DNA of 64,000 nt from Clostridia bacterium (GCA_017472685.1 JAFUOO010000004.1:1-64000), one strand, 5' to 3'; shown: positions 1 through 9,600, counted from the stretch's first letter. The notes: generated by a model not told the origin, from the letters alone. Program-made: numbers and translations.

Positions 1-4
1 GCCT

Positions 5-98
5 CCAAAAAATCCTCATGCAACAGCATGGGGATTTTTACTTATTCCTTATTCCTTCTTCACTATTCCCTAAAAATTGTCGCATGAGGATTTTTTGG
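5..98. terminator. Hairpin terminator with a duplicated right arm around a small repeat
   Basis: The left arm at 5-21 (CCAAAAAATCCTCATGC) pairs with 26-39 to give a terminator followed by T residues. It also pairs perfectly over 17 bases with a second right arm at 82-98. Between the two right arms lies a TTATTCC-type repeat (about 40-81) related to copies at 34.86, 49.59 and 62.82 kb. The simplest reading is one terminator whose right arm was duplicated when the repeat inserted. The gene it served lies outside the window. Confidence 0.7.
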
Positions 99-129
99 TA
101 GGAAATAATGAAGTTGTAGGTTAGTTTGG

Positions 130-296
130 GTTTGATATAAATTTAATGTTTTGAGCAAAAAACATATGCATTATATATAGATTTATATCAAACTCTCCAT
201 TAAACATAAAAATACATTGTTATTTTTGTTGTGAAACCAATGATAACGCATTTCAAATTAAAAAACGCTTGATTTTTGATTTGAAATGTGCTATCA
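130..296. promoter_or_regulatory. Two inverted repeats upstream of the Fic gene
   Basis: A perfect 13-base inverted repeat has arms at 130-142 (GTTTGATATAAAT) and 181-193. A second, imperfect 20-base inverted repeat has arms at 241-260 and 277-296, ending about 30 bases before the chosen start codon. Paired palindromes in an AT-rich region upstream of an isolated gene suggest operator sites, possibly for autoregulation, but no regulator can be named. The region contains no other gene. Confidence 0.4.
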
Positions 297-328
297 TTAT
301 GAATATAATCAAGATTGAGGTGAAATTT

Positions 329-1573
329 ATGAGTTACAAGGAGCTAAAGAGTTTATATTATGGCAATAACGAGATTTATGCTCAGGAATACTTGAATAGA
401 TTTAACTCAGAAGAAACTATAAAGCTCAACTTTTATATAGGTGAGAATCAGGCGTTCTTTATGGAAAACTCCGAAGTAATGAAAATGGCATTCAATATTG
501 CAAAACTGGATAAAGAAATAGGAAACTTATGTGGAGAACTTCCGGGTGTTGCAATAGGTCAGTATTCAAGAAAGTGTTTGATTGACGAAATTGTTATTAC
601 AAATAAAATAGAGGGAGTACACAGCAGTCGAAAAGAGATTGGCGAGGCATTAGACATATTGGAATCACAGTCGAAAAGTAAAGGAAAGCATCAACGCTTT
701 GTCAGCTTGGTTAATAAATATCTGAAATTAATTAATCAAGAAAATATTTCTCTGGAAAGTTGCGGGGATATCAGAGATATTTATGACGAAGTATTTCTTG
801 AAGAAGTGATTCACGAAGAGCCGAGGAACAAACCGGATGGTGAAATTTTCCGCAAAGAAGTTGTTACTGTTCATAGTGAAACAGACAAGGTGATTCACAC
901 CGGTTTAGCCCCTGAAAGCAGAATAATTGAAGCCATGACACAAGCTCTTGATTTTTTAAATGATGATTCTGTAGAAGCTTTGTTCAGGGTCTGCATTTTT
1001 CATTACCTGATAGAGTATATTCATCCATTTTATGACGGTAACGGCAGGTTGGGAAGATTTATATTGAGTTATGGTATTTCTAATACCTTGACACCTTTAA
1101 TTTCTTTTAGAATTTCGGAAACCATAAAAGAGAATATTAAGGCGTATTATAAGGCTTTTGACACATGTAATGATCAACGTAATCTTGGTGACTTGACACC
1201 TTTTTTGTTAATGCAACTAAAAATGATTTTTGCAGCAATGGCAGAGCTTGAAAAATCTTTGCTTGAAAAATTAGCAACATGGAACAAGTATGAAGAAGCT
1301 ATCGAAAAGCAGTGTGATAATTTTGAGTTGCTCAGACTGTATAGCTTTCTGATTCAAGCTGCATTATTCAGTGAAAAAGGTATTTCCATGATAGAATTGC
1401 AACAGAATATGAAATTAAGTAATTATATGATTAAAAACTTAATGTACAAAATACCTGAAGATATGATTGTTGTTAAAACAAAAAAGAAATTTAAATTTTA
1501 TTCTATTAGTTTAGAAAGGCTGAACACAATTATTCTGGAAGACAGTGTAGAGGCTATTCAAAAAGCGGAGTAA
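329..1573 (+). CDS. Fic family protein (class II, autoinhibited)
   Basis: Fic-fold enzyme, 414 residues. This family transfers AMP or another nucleotide moiety from a nucleoside triphosphate to hydroxyls of target proteins. The active-site motif HPFYDGNGR is intact at residues 232-240, with His232 as the catalytic base. TNKIEG at residues 91-96 fits the inhibitory motif [S/T]xxxE[G/N], so the protein should be a class II Fic protein held off by Glu95. The last 80 or so residues look like a winged-helix segment, as in Fic proteins that bind DNA. The ATG at 329 is preferred because GAGGTG lies just upstream and an in-frame earlier start would overlap the palindrome. No antitoxin gene is adjacent, consistent with intramolecular inhibition. 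Targets cannot be inferred. Confidence 0.9.
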   Translation: MSYKELKSLYYGNNEIYAQEYLNRFNSEETIKLNFYIGENQAFFMENSEVMKMAFNIAKLDKEIGNLCGELPGVAIGQYSRKCLIDEIVITNKIEGVHSSRKEIGEALDILESQSKSKGKHQRFVSLVNKYLKLINQENISLESCGDIRDIYDEVFLEEVIHEEPRNKPDGEIFRKEVVTVHSETDKVIHTGLAPESRIIEAMTQALDFLNDDSVEALFRVCIFHYLIEYIHPFYDGNGRLGRFILSYGISNTLTPLISFRISETIKENIKAYYKAFDTCNDQRNLGDLTPFLLMQLKMIFAAMAELEKSLLEKLATWNKYEEAIEKQCDNFELLRLYSFLIQAALFSEKGISMIELQQNMKLSNYMIKNLMYKIPEDMIVVKTKKKFKFYSISLERLNTIILEDSVEAIQKAE

Positions 1574-1632
1574 TTGTCAGAGCTGTTTTAATGAAATACA
1601 CTTCGTGTATGAAATAAAGCTGAGGTGTTATT

Positions 1633-2088
1633 GTGAAAAAAGCTTTTATAGCTATTATAAGTTTAATTTTGGTGGCAGGGCTTGTTTTATCGGTTGTGCG
1701 TTATAGGTTTAATTTTTATGACAGCGAACAGGCAAATGAATATAGTGTTGTAAGCGGTACTGATGAAGAAATTGCAGAAAATGTCATGGAGCAATATTTT
1801 GATTATTATAAAGCCCATGGTTTAAAAATGAGGTTAGCCGATTACAGGATAAATGAAATTGCCCTGTGCGAGGACGAAATAAATGAAAAATATGCGACAG
1901 AAAAAGACGGATTTGTTTTTCGTGTAACGTTTGATGTAAAACCCTTTTTCGGAATTTTGTTTGATGATTGGTATGCAGGCAATGGAAAAGACGCACCAGA
2001 CGGCTGGTGTGTTGATAAAACAGGGTACCATATGATTACTGTTGAAGACGAGGTTTGTTACCTGGAGTATATAGGAACAATGTGTTAA
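1633..2088 (+). CDS. Hypothetical membrane-anchored protein
   Basis: GTG start with AGGTG upstream; 151 residues. Residues about 4-23 are one hydrophobic segment, probably an N-terminal anchor with the rest outside. The soluble part is acidic and rich in Tyr and Asp, with two cysteines in its middle to late part (a CEDE and a GWCVD context) and a third near the end. I do not recognise a family. It lies 15 bases upstream of another small membrane-anchored protein, so the two are probably co-transcribed. Confidence 0.7.
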   Translation: MKKAFIAIISLILVAGLVLSVVRYRFNFYDSEQANEYSVVSGTDEEIAENVMEQYFDYYKAHGLKMRLADYRINEIALCEDEINEKYATEKDGFVFRVTFDVKPFFGILFDDWYAGNGKDAPDGWCVDKTGYHMITVEDEVCYLEYIGTMC

Positions 2089-2103
2089 GGATAAGGTGAC
2101 AAC

Positions 2104-2562
2104 ATGAAAAAATTTTTTGATATTATATGGGGCGGGACGATAATTGTATTAGCTGTAATATTAATCAGTTTTTTTGCTCTTTTGTTTGTGCCGCAAATTG
2201 TTAATGACGCGGCGCTTCCTCCCTTTCGGGAAGAGGTTATTGAAAATTTAACCCTGCCTGAGAAAAGCGAAATGATTGAATACGTATCAGGCTGCGGTAA
2301 TACGTCGGGAACGGGCGACCACACTGAATTGTATGTGGCAGTTTTAATAAAGAGTTCTCTTACCTTGGAGGAGCTTAAAGCATACTATGCCCGTGAAAGT
2401 AATACATATGTTCACGATTGTAGTGGTTTTGAAGCCATGCCTGTCGGAATGATGGCAATAAATGCAGAATTTGAAACGGATATAGAAAAAGCTGAGGGGT
2501 ATTACATTCTTGAGTATCGCAAAAGTGCACCGCTCAGCTGGCTTGATATCAGAGGGATGTAA
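2104..2562 (+). CDS. Hypothetical membrane-anchored protein
   Basis: 152 residues; ATG start with a GGATAAGG-type site upstream. One strong hydrophobic segment at about residues 10-32 suggests a single-span anchor with an extracellular domain of about 115 residues. No family recognised. The domain contains a CGNTSGTGDH stretch and a later cysteine, which could form a disulfide. It follows the previous small membrane protein closely and is followed at once by a terminator, so the two form a small transcription unit. Confidence 0.7.
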   Translation: MKKFFDIIWGGTIIVLAVILISFFALLFVPQIVNDAALPPFREEVIENLTLPEKSEMIEYVSGCGNTSGTGDHTELYVAVLIKSSLTLEELKAYYARESNTYVHDCSGFEAMPVGMMAINAEFETDIEKAEGYYILEYRKSAPLSWLDIRGM

Positions 2563-2563
2563 G

Positions 2564-2588
2564 GCGCGGATTTTCCGCGCTTTTTTGG
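2564..2588 (+). terminator. Rho-independent terminator
   Basis: GCGCGGATTTTCCGCGC hairpin (7-base stem) followed by six T residues, directly after the stop codon of the preceding gene. Confidence 0.85.
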
Positions 2589-2600
2589 CTCGAATAGCTG

Positions 2601-2629
2601 TTGCACCAATGGTAATTATGTGGTAGAAT
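2601..2629 (+). promoter_or_regulatory. Sigma-A-type promoter
   Basis: TTGCAC at 2601-2606 and TAGAAT at 2624-2629 with a 17-base spacer, upstream of the TPR protein gene. Confidence 0.55.
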
Positions 2630-2695
2630 TATGACAGTAACTTTTTCGTAAGACATAAGGGATATTGAAAAATCTGATTATAGCAGGGTGATAGT

Positions 2696-3514
2696 ATGAA
2701 GGTGAAAACAAAAATAATTATATTGTCGGTGCTTTTTTTTGCTCTTGTGGCAATAATTGTGTACGGAATGATAACAGGCGAGGAAACAATTAAAAGCGCC
2801 ATTGCGGAGCTTGCAGTGGCAGCGGCATCCTTTGCAGGTGTAATTGTAAGAATTTTGTGGGGAAGAAGGCGCGGACACAGACCCTTATCTTTTTATGAGG
2901 TGTCTTATCAGAGGCAGATTGAACACGCTTTTGAGGATGACGATAAAAAACGTAAAATGCTGTTGAAGGCTTTAAGATTGTATGATGAGGATAAATGTAA
3001 AAAATCCATAAAGCTATTGAAAAAGCTTGAAAAGGAGTGCGCAACAAGCTACGACAGATGTGCTGTGGGACTTTTTCTTGCCCGTAATTACACTGACTTG
3101 AAAAATTACGGTGATGCATACAATAAGTACAAGGAGCTTATTGAGAGGTTGGATGTGAACGAAAGCGTTTATAACAACATGGGATATCTGGCACAGGAGC
3201 ATTTTTCGGATCTGGATACTGCTTTTGAGTGCTACAAAAAAGCACTTGACATCAATCCAAAGCACGCCTATACATACAACAATATAGCACAGATTTATTT
3301 CGACTGGGGCGAATGGGCTGCCGCAGAGGATTTTGCAAAGAGAGCATTGGAATTCAATCCTAAGGTGCATCAGGCAGCATCCTTGCTTGCTATTATTTAT
3401 TCCTGCACCGGTGCTGAAGAGGAAGCGGATAAGTATTTTGCCATTGCTATCCGAAGCGGAAAGAATAAGGCGGAGCTTATGAATTCGATTAAGTATTATA
3501 AAGAAAGACAATGA
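2696..3514 (+). CDS. TPR repeat membrane protein
   Basis: 272 residues. Two hydrophobic stretches occupy roughly residues 6-25 and 32-55, followed by a basic GRRRGHRP turn, so the N-terminus is membrane-anchored and the rest probably cytoplasmic. From about residue 75 to the end there are helical pairs with tetratricopeptide spacing; the clearest are the YNNMGYLAQEHFSDLDTA and YNNIAQIYFDWGEWAAAE segments. TPRs mediate protein-protein contacts, and nothing in the sequence identifies the partner. It is a single-gene unit with its own promoter and terminator. Confidence 0.8.
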   Translation: MKVKTKIIILSVLFFALVAIIVYGMITGEETIKSAIAELAVAAASFAGVIVRILWGRRRGHRPLSFYEVSYQRQIEHAFEDDDKKRKMLLKALRLYDEDKCKKSIKLLKKLEKECATSYDRCAVGLFLARNYTDLKNYGDAYNKYKELIERLDVNESVYNNMGYLAQEHFSDLDTAFECYKKALDINPKHAYTYNNIAQIYFDWGEWAAAEDFAKRALEFNPKVHQAASLLAIIYSCTGAEEEADKYFAIAIRSGKNKAELMNSIKYYKERQ

Positions 3515-3550
3515 ATTAAAGGAGGGATAAATCTCTCCTTTAATTTTCTT
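3515..3550 (+). terminator. Rho-independent terminator
   Basis: Inverted repeat ATTAAAGGAG / CTCCTTTAAT (3515-3524 and 3535-3544) followed by a T-rich run. Confidence 0.75.
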
Positions 3551-3577
3551 GTAATGTGGAAAATTGTGTGATAAAAT
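3549..3577 (+). promoter_or_regulatory. Sigma-A-type promoter
   Basis: TTGTAA (3549-3554) and TAAAAT (3572-3577) separated by 17 bases. It overlaps the end of the preceding terminator and lies upstream of a membrane protein gene. Confidence 0.6.
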
Positions 3578-3611
3578 ATATTTAAGAAATATTTTACAGG
3601 AGGAAAAATGT

Positions 3612-4223
3612 ATGCCCGAAATTTTATTAATTGTTATTTTATTGCTTGTGTATATTGGTGTATTCGGAGTTTGTATTGCACAGTATGTTATGCAGTCGAT
3701 GGCGATGCATTCAATTGCCGACAAAAGAGGCGTTAAAAATGCGTGGCTTGCGTGGATACCTGTTGGCGAAAGCTGGGTAGCGGGCAAGGTTGTTGACGAA
3801 TACGACGAAAGAACAGGCACAAAGAAAAACTGGGCAAAGACACTTCTTATATTGTCCTTGGCAGGCGGCGGCTTCTTTGTTGTGACCTATATTGCGTTTT
3901 TTGTATTTGTGATTGTGGCGACTGTTTCTCAGGGTGGCGAGTTGGAGACATTGCCAATTGTACCCTTTGTGGTATTGTATGTGCTTTTGTTGGTAGCGGC
4001 ACTTTTGATGTGTGCGTGGTCAATGCTCAGAATGATTTGTACATATAAGGTTTATGAATCTATCGTGCCCGAAAAGGCTATAAAGTATATGATTGTGTCA
4101 GTTATTGTGCCTTTGGGTATAGGCGTGTGCATGCTCAAGGCAAAGAAGGTTTTGTGCGCACAGGTTAATGCTGCACGGGTTGAGGAATACAAGCATATGC
4201 TTAAAGAGCAGCTTGGACAGTAA
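3612..4223 (+). CDS. Hypothetical polytopic membrane protein
   Basis: 203 residues with four likely membrane segments (about residues 3-28, 72-98, 112-136 and 152-172). Between the first two is a soluble loop with the KRGVKNAWLAWIPVGESWVA stretch, seen in many small uncharacterised Firmicute membrane proteins. ATG at 3612 is chosen because AGGAGG sits 7-8 bases upstream. Function unknown. It has its own promoter and terminator. The promoter and leader resemble those of the following kinase gene (GTGTGATA around the -10 and AAGAAATATTTT downstream), so the two may have arisen by duplication of a leader. Confidence 0.75.
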   Translation: MPEILLIVILLLVYIGVFGVCIAQYVMQSMAMHSIADKRGVKNAWLAWIPVGESWVAGKVVDEYDERTGTKKNWAKTLLILSLAGGGFFVVTYIAFFVFVIVATVSQGGELETLPIVPFVVLYVLLLVAALLMCAWSMLRMICTYKVYESIVPEKAIKYMIVSVIVPLGIGVCMLKAKKVLCAQVNAARVEEYKHMLKEQLGQ

Positions 4224-4236
4224 AAAAACAGATAAG

Positions 4237-4272
4237 GACCGTTTGGAATTGGTTTTCCGAACGGTCTTTTTG
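4237..4272 (+). terminator. Rho-independent terminator
   Basis: GACCGTTTGGA / TCCGAACGGTC stem with one G-T pair, then a run of five T residues. Confidence 0.85.
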
Positions 4273-4301
4273 TTGCATAAGAGGGTAATGTGTGATATAA
4301 T
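4273..4301 (+). promoter_or_regulatory. Sigma-A-type promoter of the kinase gene
   Basis: TTGCAT (4273-4278) and a consensus TATAAT (4296-4301) with a 17-base spacer. Confidence 0.7.
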
Positions 4302-4335
4302 TTGAGCAAGAAATATTTTGCAGGAGGGAAAAGGT

Positions 4336-5364
4336 ATGGATTTTATCAAGAAGAGTGCAGATTTTGACCTTATAGGCTTTGGTGAGGTAATGTTAAGACT
4401 GTCGCCTCCCGACAAGGAAAAAATTTCCCAGAGCGAGGTTTTTGAAAAGAACTGCGGCGGCAGTGAGTTTAACGTTGCAAGTGGTGCGGCAAACTTAGGC
4501 ATACGCTCCGCTATTGTTACAAAGCTTCCAAAAAATAAATTAGGCCACTTTATTGCCCGCCGTATCCGCTACGGTAACGTGAGTGACGACTATGTTGCAT
4601 GGGACGAAAGTGACACTAAGAGGCTTGGCATTTACTACTACGAAAGCGGCGTTTACCCCAGAAAGAGCGCTGTTGTTTACGACAGAGCCAACGCTTCCGT
4701 ATGCAGTTTGAAGCTTAGTGAAATACCCTACGAAATTTACGACAGAACGAGAATGTTTCATATAAGCTCAATTTCCCTTGCTTTAGACCCGTACCTTCGC
4801 GAAACTGCGCTTGAGATGATTAAGCGCATGAAGATGGCAGGTGTGGCAATAAGCTTTGACGTTAACTACCGTGCGGCATTATGGAGTGAGGAAGAGGCAA
4901 AGAAGGTTGTGGAGAGTATTTTCCCCTATGTTGACATTTTGTTTGTTTCGGAAGAGACAAGCCGCAGAATGCTCCAGCGTACAGGCACTTTAGATGAAAT
5001 TATGAAGGGCTATGCTGATACCTACGGCTGTAAGGTTGTTGCCACAACCCGCCGCGAGGTTATAAGCCCCACAAAGCACAACTTCGGCTCAAGAATTTAC
5101 TACGACGGAAAGTTCTATGAGGAGCCTCACTACGTGGGCATTGAGGTTATTGACCGTGTGGGCAGCGGCGACGCTTACGTTGCAGGCGTGCTCTACGGCA
5201 TACTTAAAACAGGCGACATTGAAAAGGCTATGAGCTACGGTAACGCTTTAAGCGCTGTTAAAAATACTGTATCGGGCGACATGAGCGTTAGTAGCATTGA
5301 AGAAATTGATTCTATCATAAAGTCACATAAGGCTACGGGGCACCAGGACGAAATGGTACGATAA
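4336..5364 (+). CDS. PfkB family sugar kinase (2-keto-3-deoxygluconate kinase-like)
   Basis: 342-residue ribokinase-fold enzyme that should phosphorylate a sugar or sugar acid with ATP. It shows the N-terminal GFGEVMLRLSPP strand, the GGSEFNVASGAANLG substrate-site glycines, and near the C-terminus DRVGSGDAYVAGVLYG, which contains the anion hole and catalytic Asp of the family. The N-terminal phrase resembles 2-dehydro-3-deoxygluconokinases, but fructokinase cannot be excluded. ATG at 4336 follows AGGAGG by 8 bases; an upstream TTG would put the ribosome binding site inside the gene. A keto-deoxygluconate kinase would fit uronate use alongside the secreted glycosidases downstream. Confidence 0.8.
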   Translation: MDFIKKSADFDLIGFGEVMLRLSPPDKEKISQSEVFEKNCGGSEFNVASGAANLGIRSAIVTKLPKNKLGHFIARRIRYGNVSDDYVAWDESDTKRLGIYYYESGVYPRKSAVVYDRANASVCSLKLSEIPYEIYDRTRMFHISSISLALDPYLRETALEMIKRMKMAGVAISFDVNYRAALWSEEEAKKVVESIFPYVDILFVSEETSRRMLQRTGTLDEIMKGYADTYGCKVVATTRREVISPTKHNFGSRIYYDGKFYEEPHYVGIEVIDRVGSGDAYVAGVLYGILKTGDIEKAMSYGNALSAVKNTVSGDMSVSSIEEIDSIIKSHKATGHQDEMVR

Positions 5365-5365
5365 T

Positions 5366-5464
5366 ATTTGCCTGCGGCAAATGCGATATGCCTTCGGCGC
5401 GATATGTTAAAAACGCGATATAAATCCCTGCGGGATTTGTGATATGTTTTGCTCACGCAAAACG
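5366..5464. repeat. Hairpin-chain element A (GCGATAT linkers)
   Basis: Five short palindromes in a row: ATTTGCC-TGC-GGCAAAT, GCC-TTC-GGC, GTT-AAA-AAC, AAATCCC-TGC-GGGATTT and GTTTTGC-TCAC-GCAAAAC. Neighbours are joined by GCGATAT (GTGATAT at the last junction). It fills the gap from the kinase stop codon to just before the Shine-Dalgarno of the next gene. Confidence 0.85.
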
Positions 5465-5482
5465 TTAGTTAGGAGTGATGGC

Positions 5483-6340
5483 GTGAAGGACAGAACAAAA
5501 AAGGAAATACGTGATTATTTTTTCATAATAGTCGGCACGGTTATGCTGACATTCGGCGTTTACTTTTTTAAGATACCTAACGGCTTTGCCACGGGCTGCG
5601 TCAGTGGTATTGGTACTATACTGGGCAAGATAACGCCAAATGTTTCACCGGGTAGCTGGATTATGATTATAAACGTGGTGCTGCTGCTTCTCGGCTTTGC
5701 TTTTTTAGGAAAGCAGAACGGCATACGGACGGTTTTCTGCAGCTTACTGTTTTCCTTCCTTACATATGCACTGGAGTTTGTGATGCCGCTTTCAAAACCG
5801 CTTACGGACCAGCCCTTGCTGGAGTTAGTGTATGCAATGCTTTTAACAGCCTTTGGCTCGGCAATTATTTTTAACACAGGCGCCTCCAGCGGGGGTACGG
5901 ACATTGCAGCCTTGATACTTCGAAAGTACACAAGCTGGGATGTGGGCAAAGCACTTTTGGTTATTGACTTTTTTGTTGCCGCGTCAACCTTTGTTGTGTT
6001 CAACGTAAAGGCGGGGCTTTTCTCAATGGCGGGGCTGTTTGCAAAGGCGTTTTTAGTGGACAGTATTATTGACAACATCCAGAGCTGTAAATACTTTGTT
6101 GTTATTACCGACAAGAGCGAGGAAATAAACGCCTACATAACAAAGGAATTGAAGCATTCCTCAACAATTACCGAGGCTATGGGCGGCTACAGCGGTGAGG
6201 GCAAGGTGATGATACACACGGTGTGCAAGCGAATTGAGGCGATAAGGCTACGAAGGCACATTAAAGAGATTGACCCCCATTCCTTTGTGATAATCACAAC
6301 AACAAGCGAAATTATTGGCCGCGGCTTCAGAAGCGTGTAG
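5483..6340 (+). CDS. YitT family membrane protein (DUF2179 domain)
   Basis: 285 residues. The first 190 or so contain five or six hydrophobic segments, starting with FFIIVGTVMLTFGVYFFKIP, followed by the PNGFATGCVSGIGTILG and TGASSGGTDIAALIL segments typical of YitT proteins. The C-terminal 80 residues (from CKYFVVITDKSEEI) form the cytoplasmic DUF2179 domain. The family is widespread in Firmicutes and its transported substrate is not established. GTG at 5483 is chosen because AGGAG lies 7 bases upstream; an in-frame ATG at 5444 lies within the hairpin chain. Probably transcribed with the upstream kinase, since no terminator other than the hairpin chain separates them. Confidence 0.85.
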   Translation: MKDRTKKEIRDYFFIIVGTVMLTFGVYFFKIPNGFATGCVSGIGTILGKITPNVSPGSWIMIINVVLLLLGFAFLGKQNGIRTVFCSLLFSFLTYALEFVMPLSKPLTDQPLLELVYAMLLTAFGSAIIFNTGASSGGTDIAALILRKYTSWDVGKALLVIDFFVAASTFVVFNVKAGLFSMAGLFAKAFLVDSIIDNIQSCKYFVVITDKSEEINAYITKELKHSSTITEAMGGYSGEGKVMIHTVCKRIEAIRLRRHIKEIDPHSFVIITTTSEIIGRGFRSV

Positions 6341-6349
6341 AATGAGCGC

Positions 6350-6461
6350 AAATGAATAATTAATAATGAATGATGAATAATTTCGGTTGAAAATCGCTAT
6401 GACGATTTTCTTCATTAATTTTTCATTATTCAATATTCATCAGCGAAGCGGTTTCATTATT
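6350..6461. repeat. AT-rich intergenic repeat R1, copy 1
   Basis: About 112 bases nearly identical to 24054-24167. It opens with AATGAATAATTAATAATGAA and closes with ATTCATCAGCGAAGCG and TTTCATTATT, so the ends are roughly inverted. The interior has an AAAATCG/CGATTTT hairpin that differs between copies. Both copies are followed by a hairpin containing TTTTGxxCATTGTGCAAA. It resembles a small non-coding mobile repeat. Confidence 0.8.
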
Positions 6462-6504
6462 AATTGCTGTTTTGCACATTGTGCAAAGCAGTAATTAATA
6501 AAAG

Positions 6505-6573
6505 AGAGAGCAATATTTGCAATGTAAAACGCAACTATTGCTCTTTGATTATTGTTTGATATTATGCTACAAT
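6505..6573 (+). promoter_or_regulatory. Hairpin and promoter of the secreted-enzyme operon
   Basis: AGAGCAATA / TATTGCTCT (about 6507-6544) forms a 9-base stem that could terminate read-through from yitT. It is followed by TTGATT (6545-6550) and TACAAT (6568-6573) with a 17-base spacer, upstream of the GH2-like gene. Confidence 0.55.
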
Positions 6574-6609
6574 AGTGTTAAAAGAAGTGCTGTGAAAGGT
6601 GGAATATGA

Positions 6610-9600
6610 ATGAAAAAAGTTCTGATATTTGCACTTGTTGCTATTATGCTTATAGGCATGCTGCCCGCATTTGCCCAGGAGGCTGAGGGCTATACTGCGC
6701 CTGTGGGCGAAAATGTGACCTATAACTTAAATGTTGACTGGAAGTATAAAAGGCCTCCTGTTGCGGTGCCCCTGAAGGATGCCCGCGAGAGCGTGGTTAA
6801 GGACGGCTTGCAGTTTTATGAGGTTGGCTACGACGATTCCGACTGGGAAAATGTCAGCGTGCCTCATGCCATAAACAGTGTTGACTCCTTTGACAATTTA
6901 GGTGTTGACGCAGGGGAAAGCGGATTGTACCGCGGCTTTTCCTTTTACAGAAAGAACATAACAATTGCTCCGGAGCATGTGGGTAAAAAATTTATACTTG
7001 AGTTTGAGGCTGTGCGTCAGACCGTTTACCTTTACGTTAACGGAAAGGAAGCAGGCTACTACGAGGCAGGCGTTACGGCTATGGGCTTTGACATTACGCC
7101 CTACATAGTAGAGGGTGAAAACCTTATTGCCGTTGCAACAGACAACACTGCCGCACGTGGCACAAGCTTTGTTGTGAGTGAAACAAAGCCCGGTGACGAA
7201 ATGGGAACTAACACAGGCTGGGGCTACCAGTGGAACACAAAGGACTTTAACGAGGTCCAGGGCGGTATTACGGGCAATGTAAATTTGTACGTTAAGCCCA
7301 TGCTCTATCAGACATTGCCCCTTTACAGCAACATGAAGACAACAGGTAACTACGTTTATGCCACTGATTTTGACATATTGGGTCACAAGGCGGTAGTTAA
7401 CGTTAAGGCTGAAATACGAAACGAAAGCGGAGTAGATAGGCAGATTACCGTTAAAACAGATGTTGTTGACAGCCAAGGTAAGCTCATAGGCAGCTTTGAA
7501 ACAGCGGCAGGGGTTAAGGCGGCAACGGACAGTGGCGTGACCTTTAAAACCGTTGTGCCCATTGACGCATACGAGGAAAACCCCGCACCCACGCCTACAG
7601 ACACAGTGGAGGTAACCTACGTTACAAACAGCGCCTTAGTTCAAAACCTCAACTTCTGGAGCCCTGACAGCCCTCATCTTTACGATGTGTACACCTCCAT
7701 TATTGAGAACGGCAAGGTTATTGATGTTAATAAAATAACAACAGGCTTCCGTAAGGTTGAATACGACCTTAACGATGGTGGCTTGAAGATTAACGAAAGA
7801 AGCGTGTGGCTTACAGGCTACGCACAGCGCTCCACAAACGAGTGGGCAGTTATAGGTGTTGCCAACGACTGGCTTACAGACATTGACATGCAGCTTGTGA
7901 AGGAGTCAAACGCGAACTTTATCCGCTGGATGCACGTTGCACCCAAGCCCAACGCCATCCGCTCGGGCGACAAGTACGGCGTTGTGTCCGTGTGCCCTGC
8001 AGGCGACAAGGAGGGCGATGTAGGCGGTAGAACATGGGATATGCGTGTTGAAGCAATGCGCGACGCCATGATTTACTTCCGTAACTCTCCGTCTGTGCTT
8101 TTCTGGGAGTCGGGTAACAACCAGATAAGCCCCGAGCATTTGCACGAAATGGGCGAGCTGGAAGCAAAGCTTGACCCCTATACAGACCGCTTCTCGGGCT
8201 GCAGAACACTTAACTCACCCGAGCAGATTACCGAAACCGAATTTGTGGGCACAATGCTCAACCGCCATGCGGCATGGTCAAAGAGCTCCATGGCAACAGT
8301 TAATAAGTTCGTGCCCATTATTGAAACAGAATATGCCCGTGAGGAAGCGCCCAGACGAGTTTGGGACGATTTTTCACCTCCGGATTACGACTACAGAAAC
8401 AAGTGGCTTGGTGCAGGGGCAAAGAAAAAGGACGGCTTTGACGTGCACGACTTGACAAGCGAGGATTTTGCAATAAGCAATGTTTACGGCTATAACGAGT
8501 TTTACAGCGACAGAGTAGGCGGTGTTTCGGGTAACGATTTTTACTCTGCTGCGGCGGCTTTGGTATGGAGTGACTCTAACCAGCACGTGAGAAACTCGGG
8601 CAGTGAAAACTGCAGAACAAGTGGCAAGGTGGACGCTGTGAGAATAAAGAAGCAGGCGTTCTACGCATATCAGGCAATGCAGGCTACAGAGCCCGTTATA
8701 AATATTATAGGTCACTGGAGCTACCCCCAGCTTACCGACGACACCTATTGGTATGAGGTTAAGGAAAAGGTGGGCGGCAGCTTTGCTCCTACAGGAGAAA
8801 AGGCACAGCGTGACCCCAAACATAAGACAGTTTACGTTATAGGCAGTGAAGCGGTTAGTTCAGTTGAGCTTTTTGTAAACGGCGTAAGCCGCGGCGTGTG
8901 CACAGAGCCCAGGGTCAACTTTATATACTTCTTTGACAATATCGATGTTACCGAAAGCGGTACAGTCAGTGCAAAGGCGTATAATGCTAAGGGCGAGGTT
9001 TTGTGCGAGGACAGCATTGTGACAGCAGGCGAGAAGGAAACTGTTCGTCTCACACCTGTAACAGGTCCCGACGGACTTCTTGCCGACGGCAGTGATGTTA
9101 TGTACTTTGATGTTGAAATAGTTGACAAGGACGGCAACGTGTGCCCCCTTGCATATGACAAGATTAACCTTTCCGTTGCAGGTGAGGGCGTGCTTTTAGG
9201 CGGCTACAACTCAGGCGAGGGAGATGCTGTTGAAAACTACGGCTGGAAGGGCGTTAACGAAATAGGTGCTGACTTTGTGTATGCTGAATGCGGCGTTAAC
9301 AGAGTGTTTGTAAGAAGCACAAGAGAGGCAGGCAACATTACACTTACTGCATCAATTGAAGGCATGATGCCCGTGTCCAGAACGGTTAAGTCAAACCCTG
9401 TCACTGTAACAGGCGGCATGATGACAACTCCCCAGAGAAGCTACAAGCAGGGCGAGGTAAAGGTTATCGAGCCCGAAACAGTTACACCCTTAAAGCCTCT
9501 TGCAGGCAAGTTTACACCCGACACTAATACAATCTACATTGCCGAGGCTGAGGTAGCTGAAATTGATACCTACACAGTAACGGTTAACGGCAAGGCTGTT

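Noticed and set aside
5366..5464. CRISPR-like array
   Set aside because: The constant part is only 7 bases, the variable parts are self-complementary and reused between loci, and no cas gene is near. It is not a CRISPR.
8171..8455. Overlapping gene inside the GH2-like gene
   Set aside because: Long alternative frames are expected in this base composition; no ribosome binding site or recognisable product.
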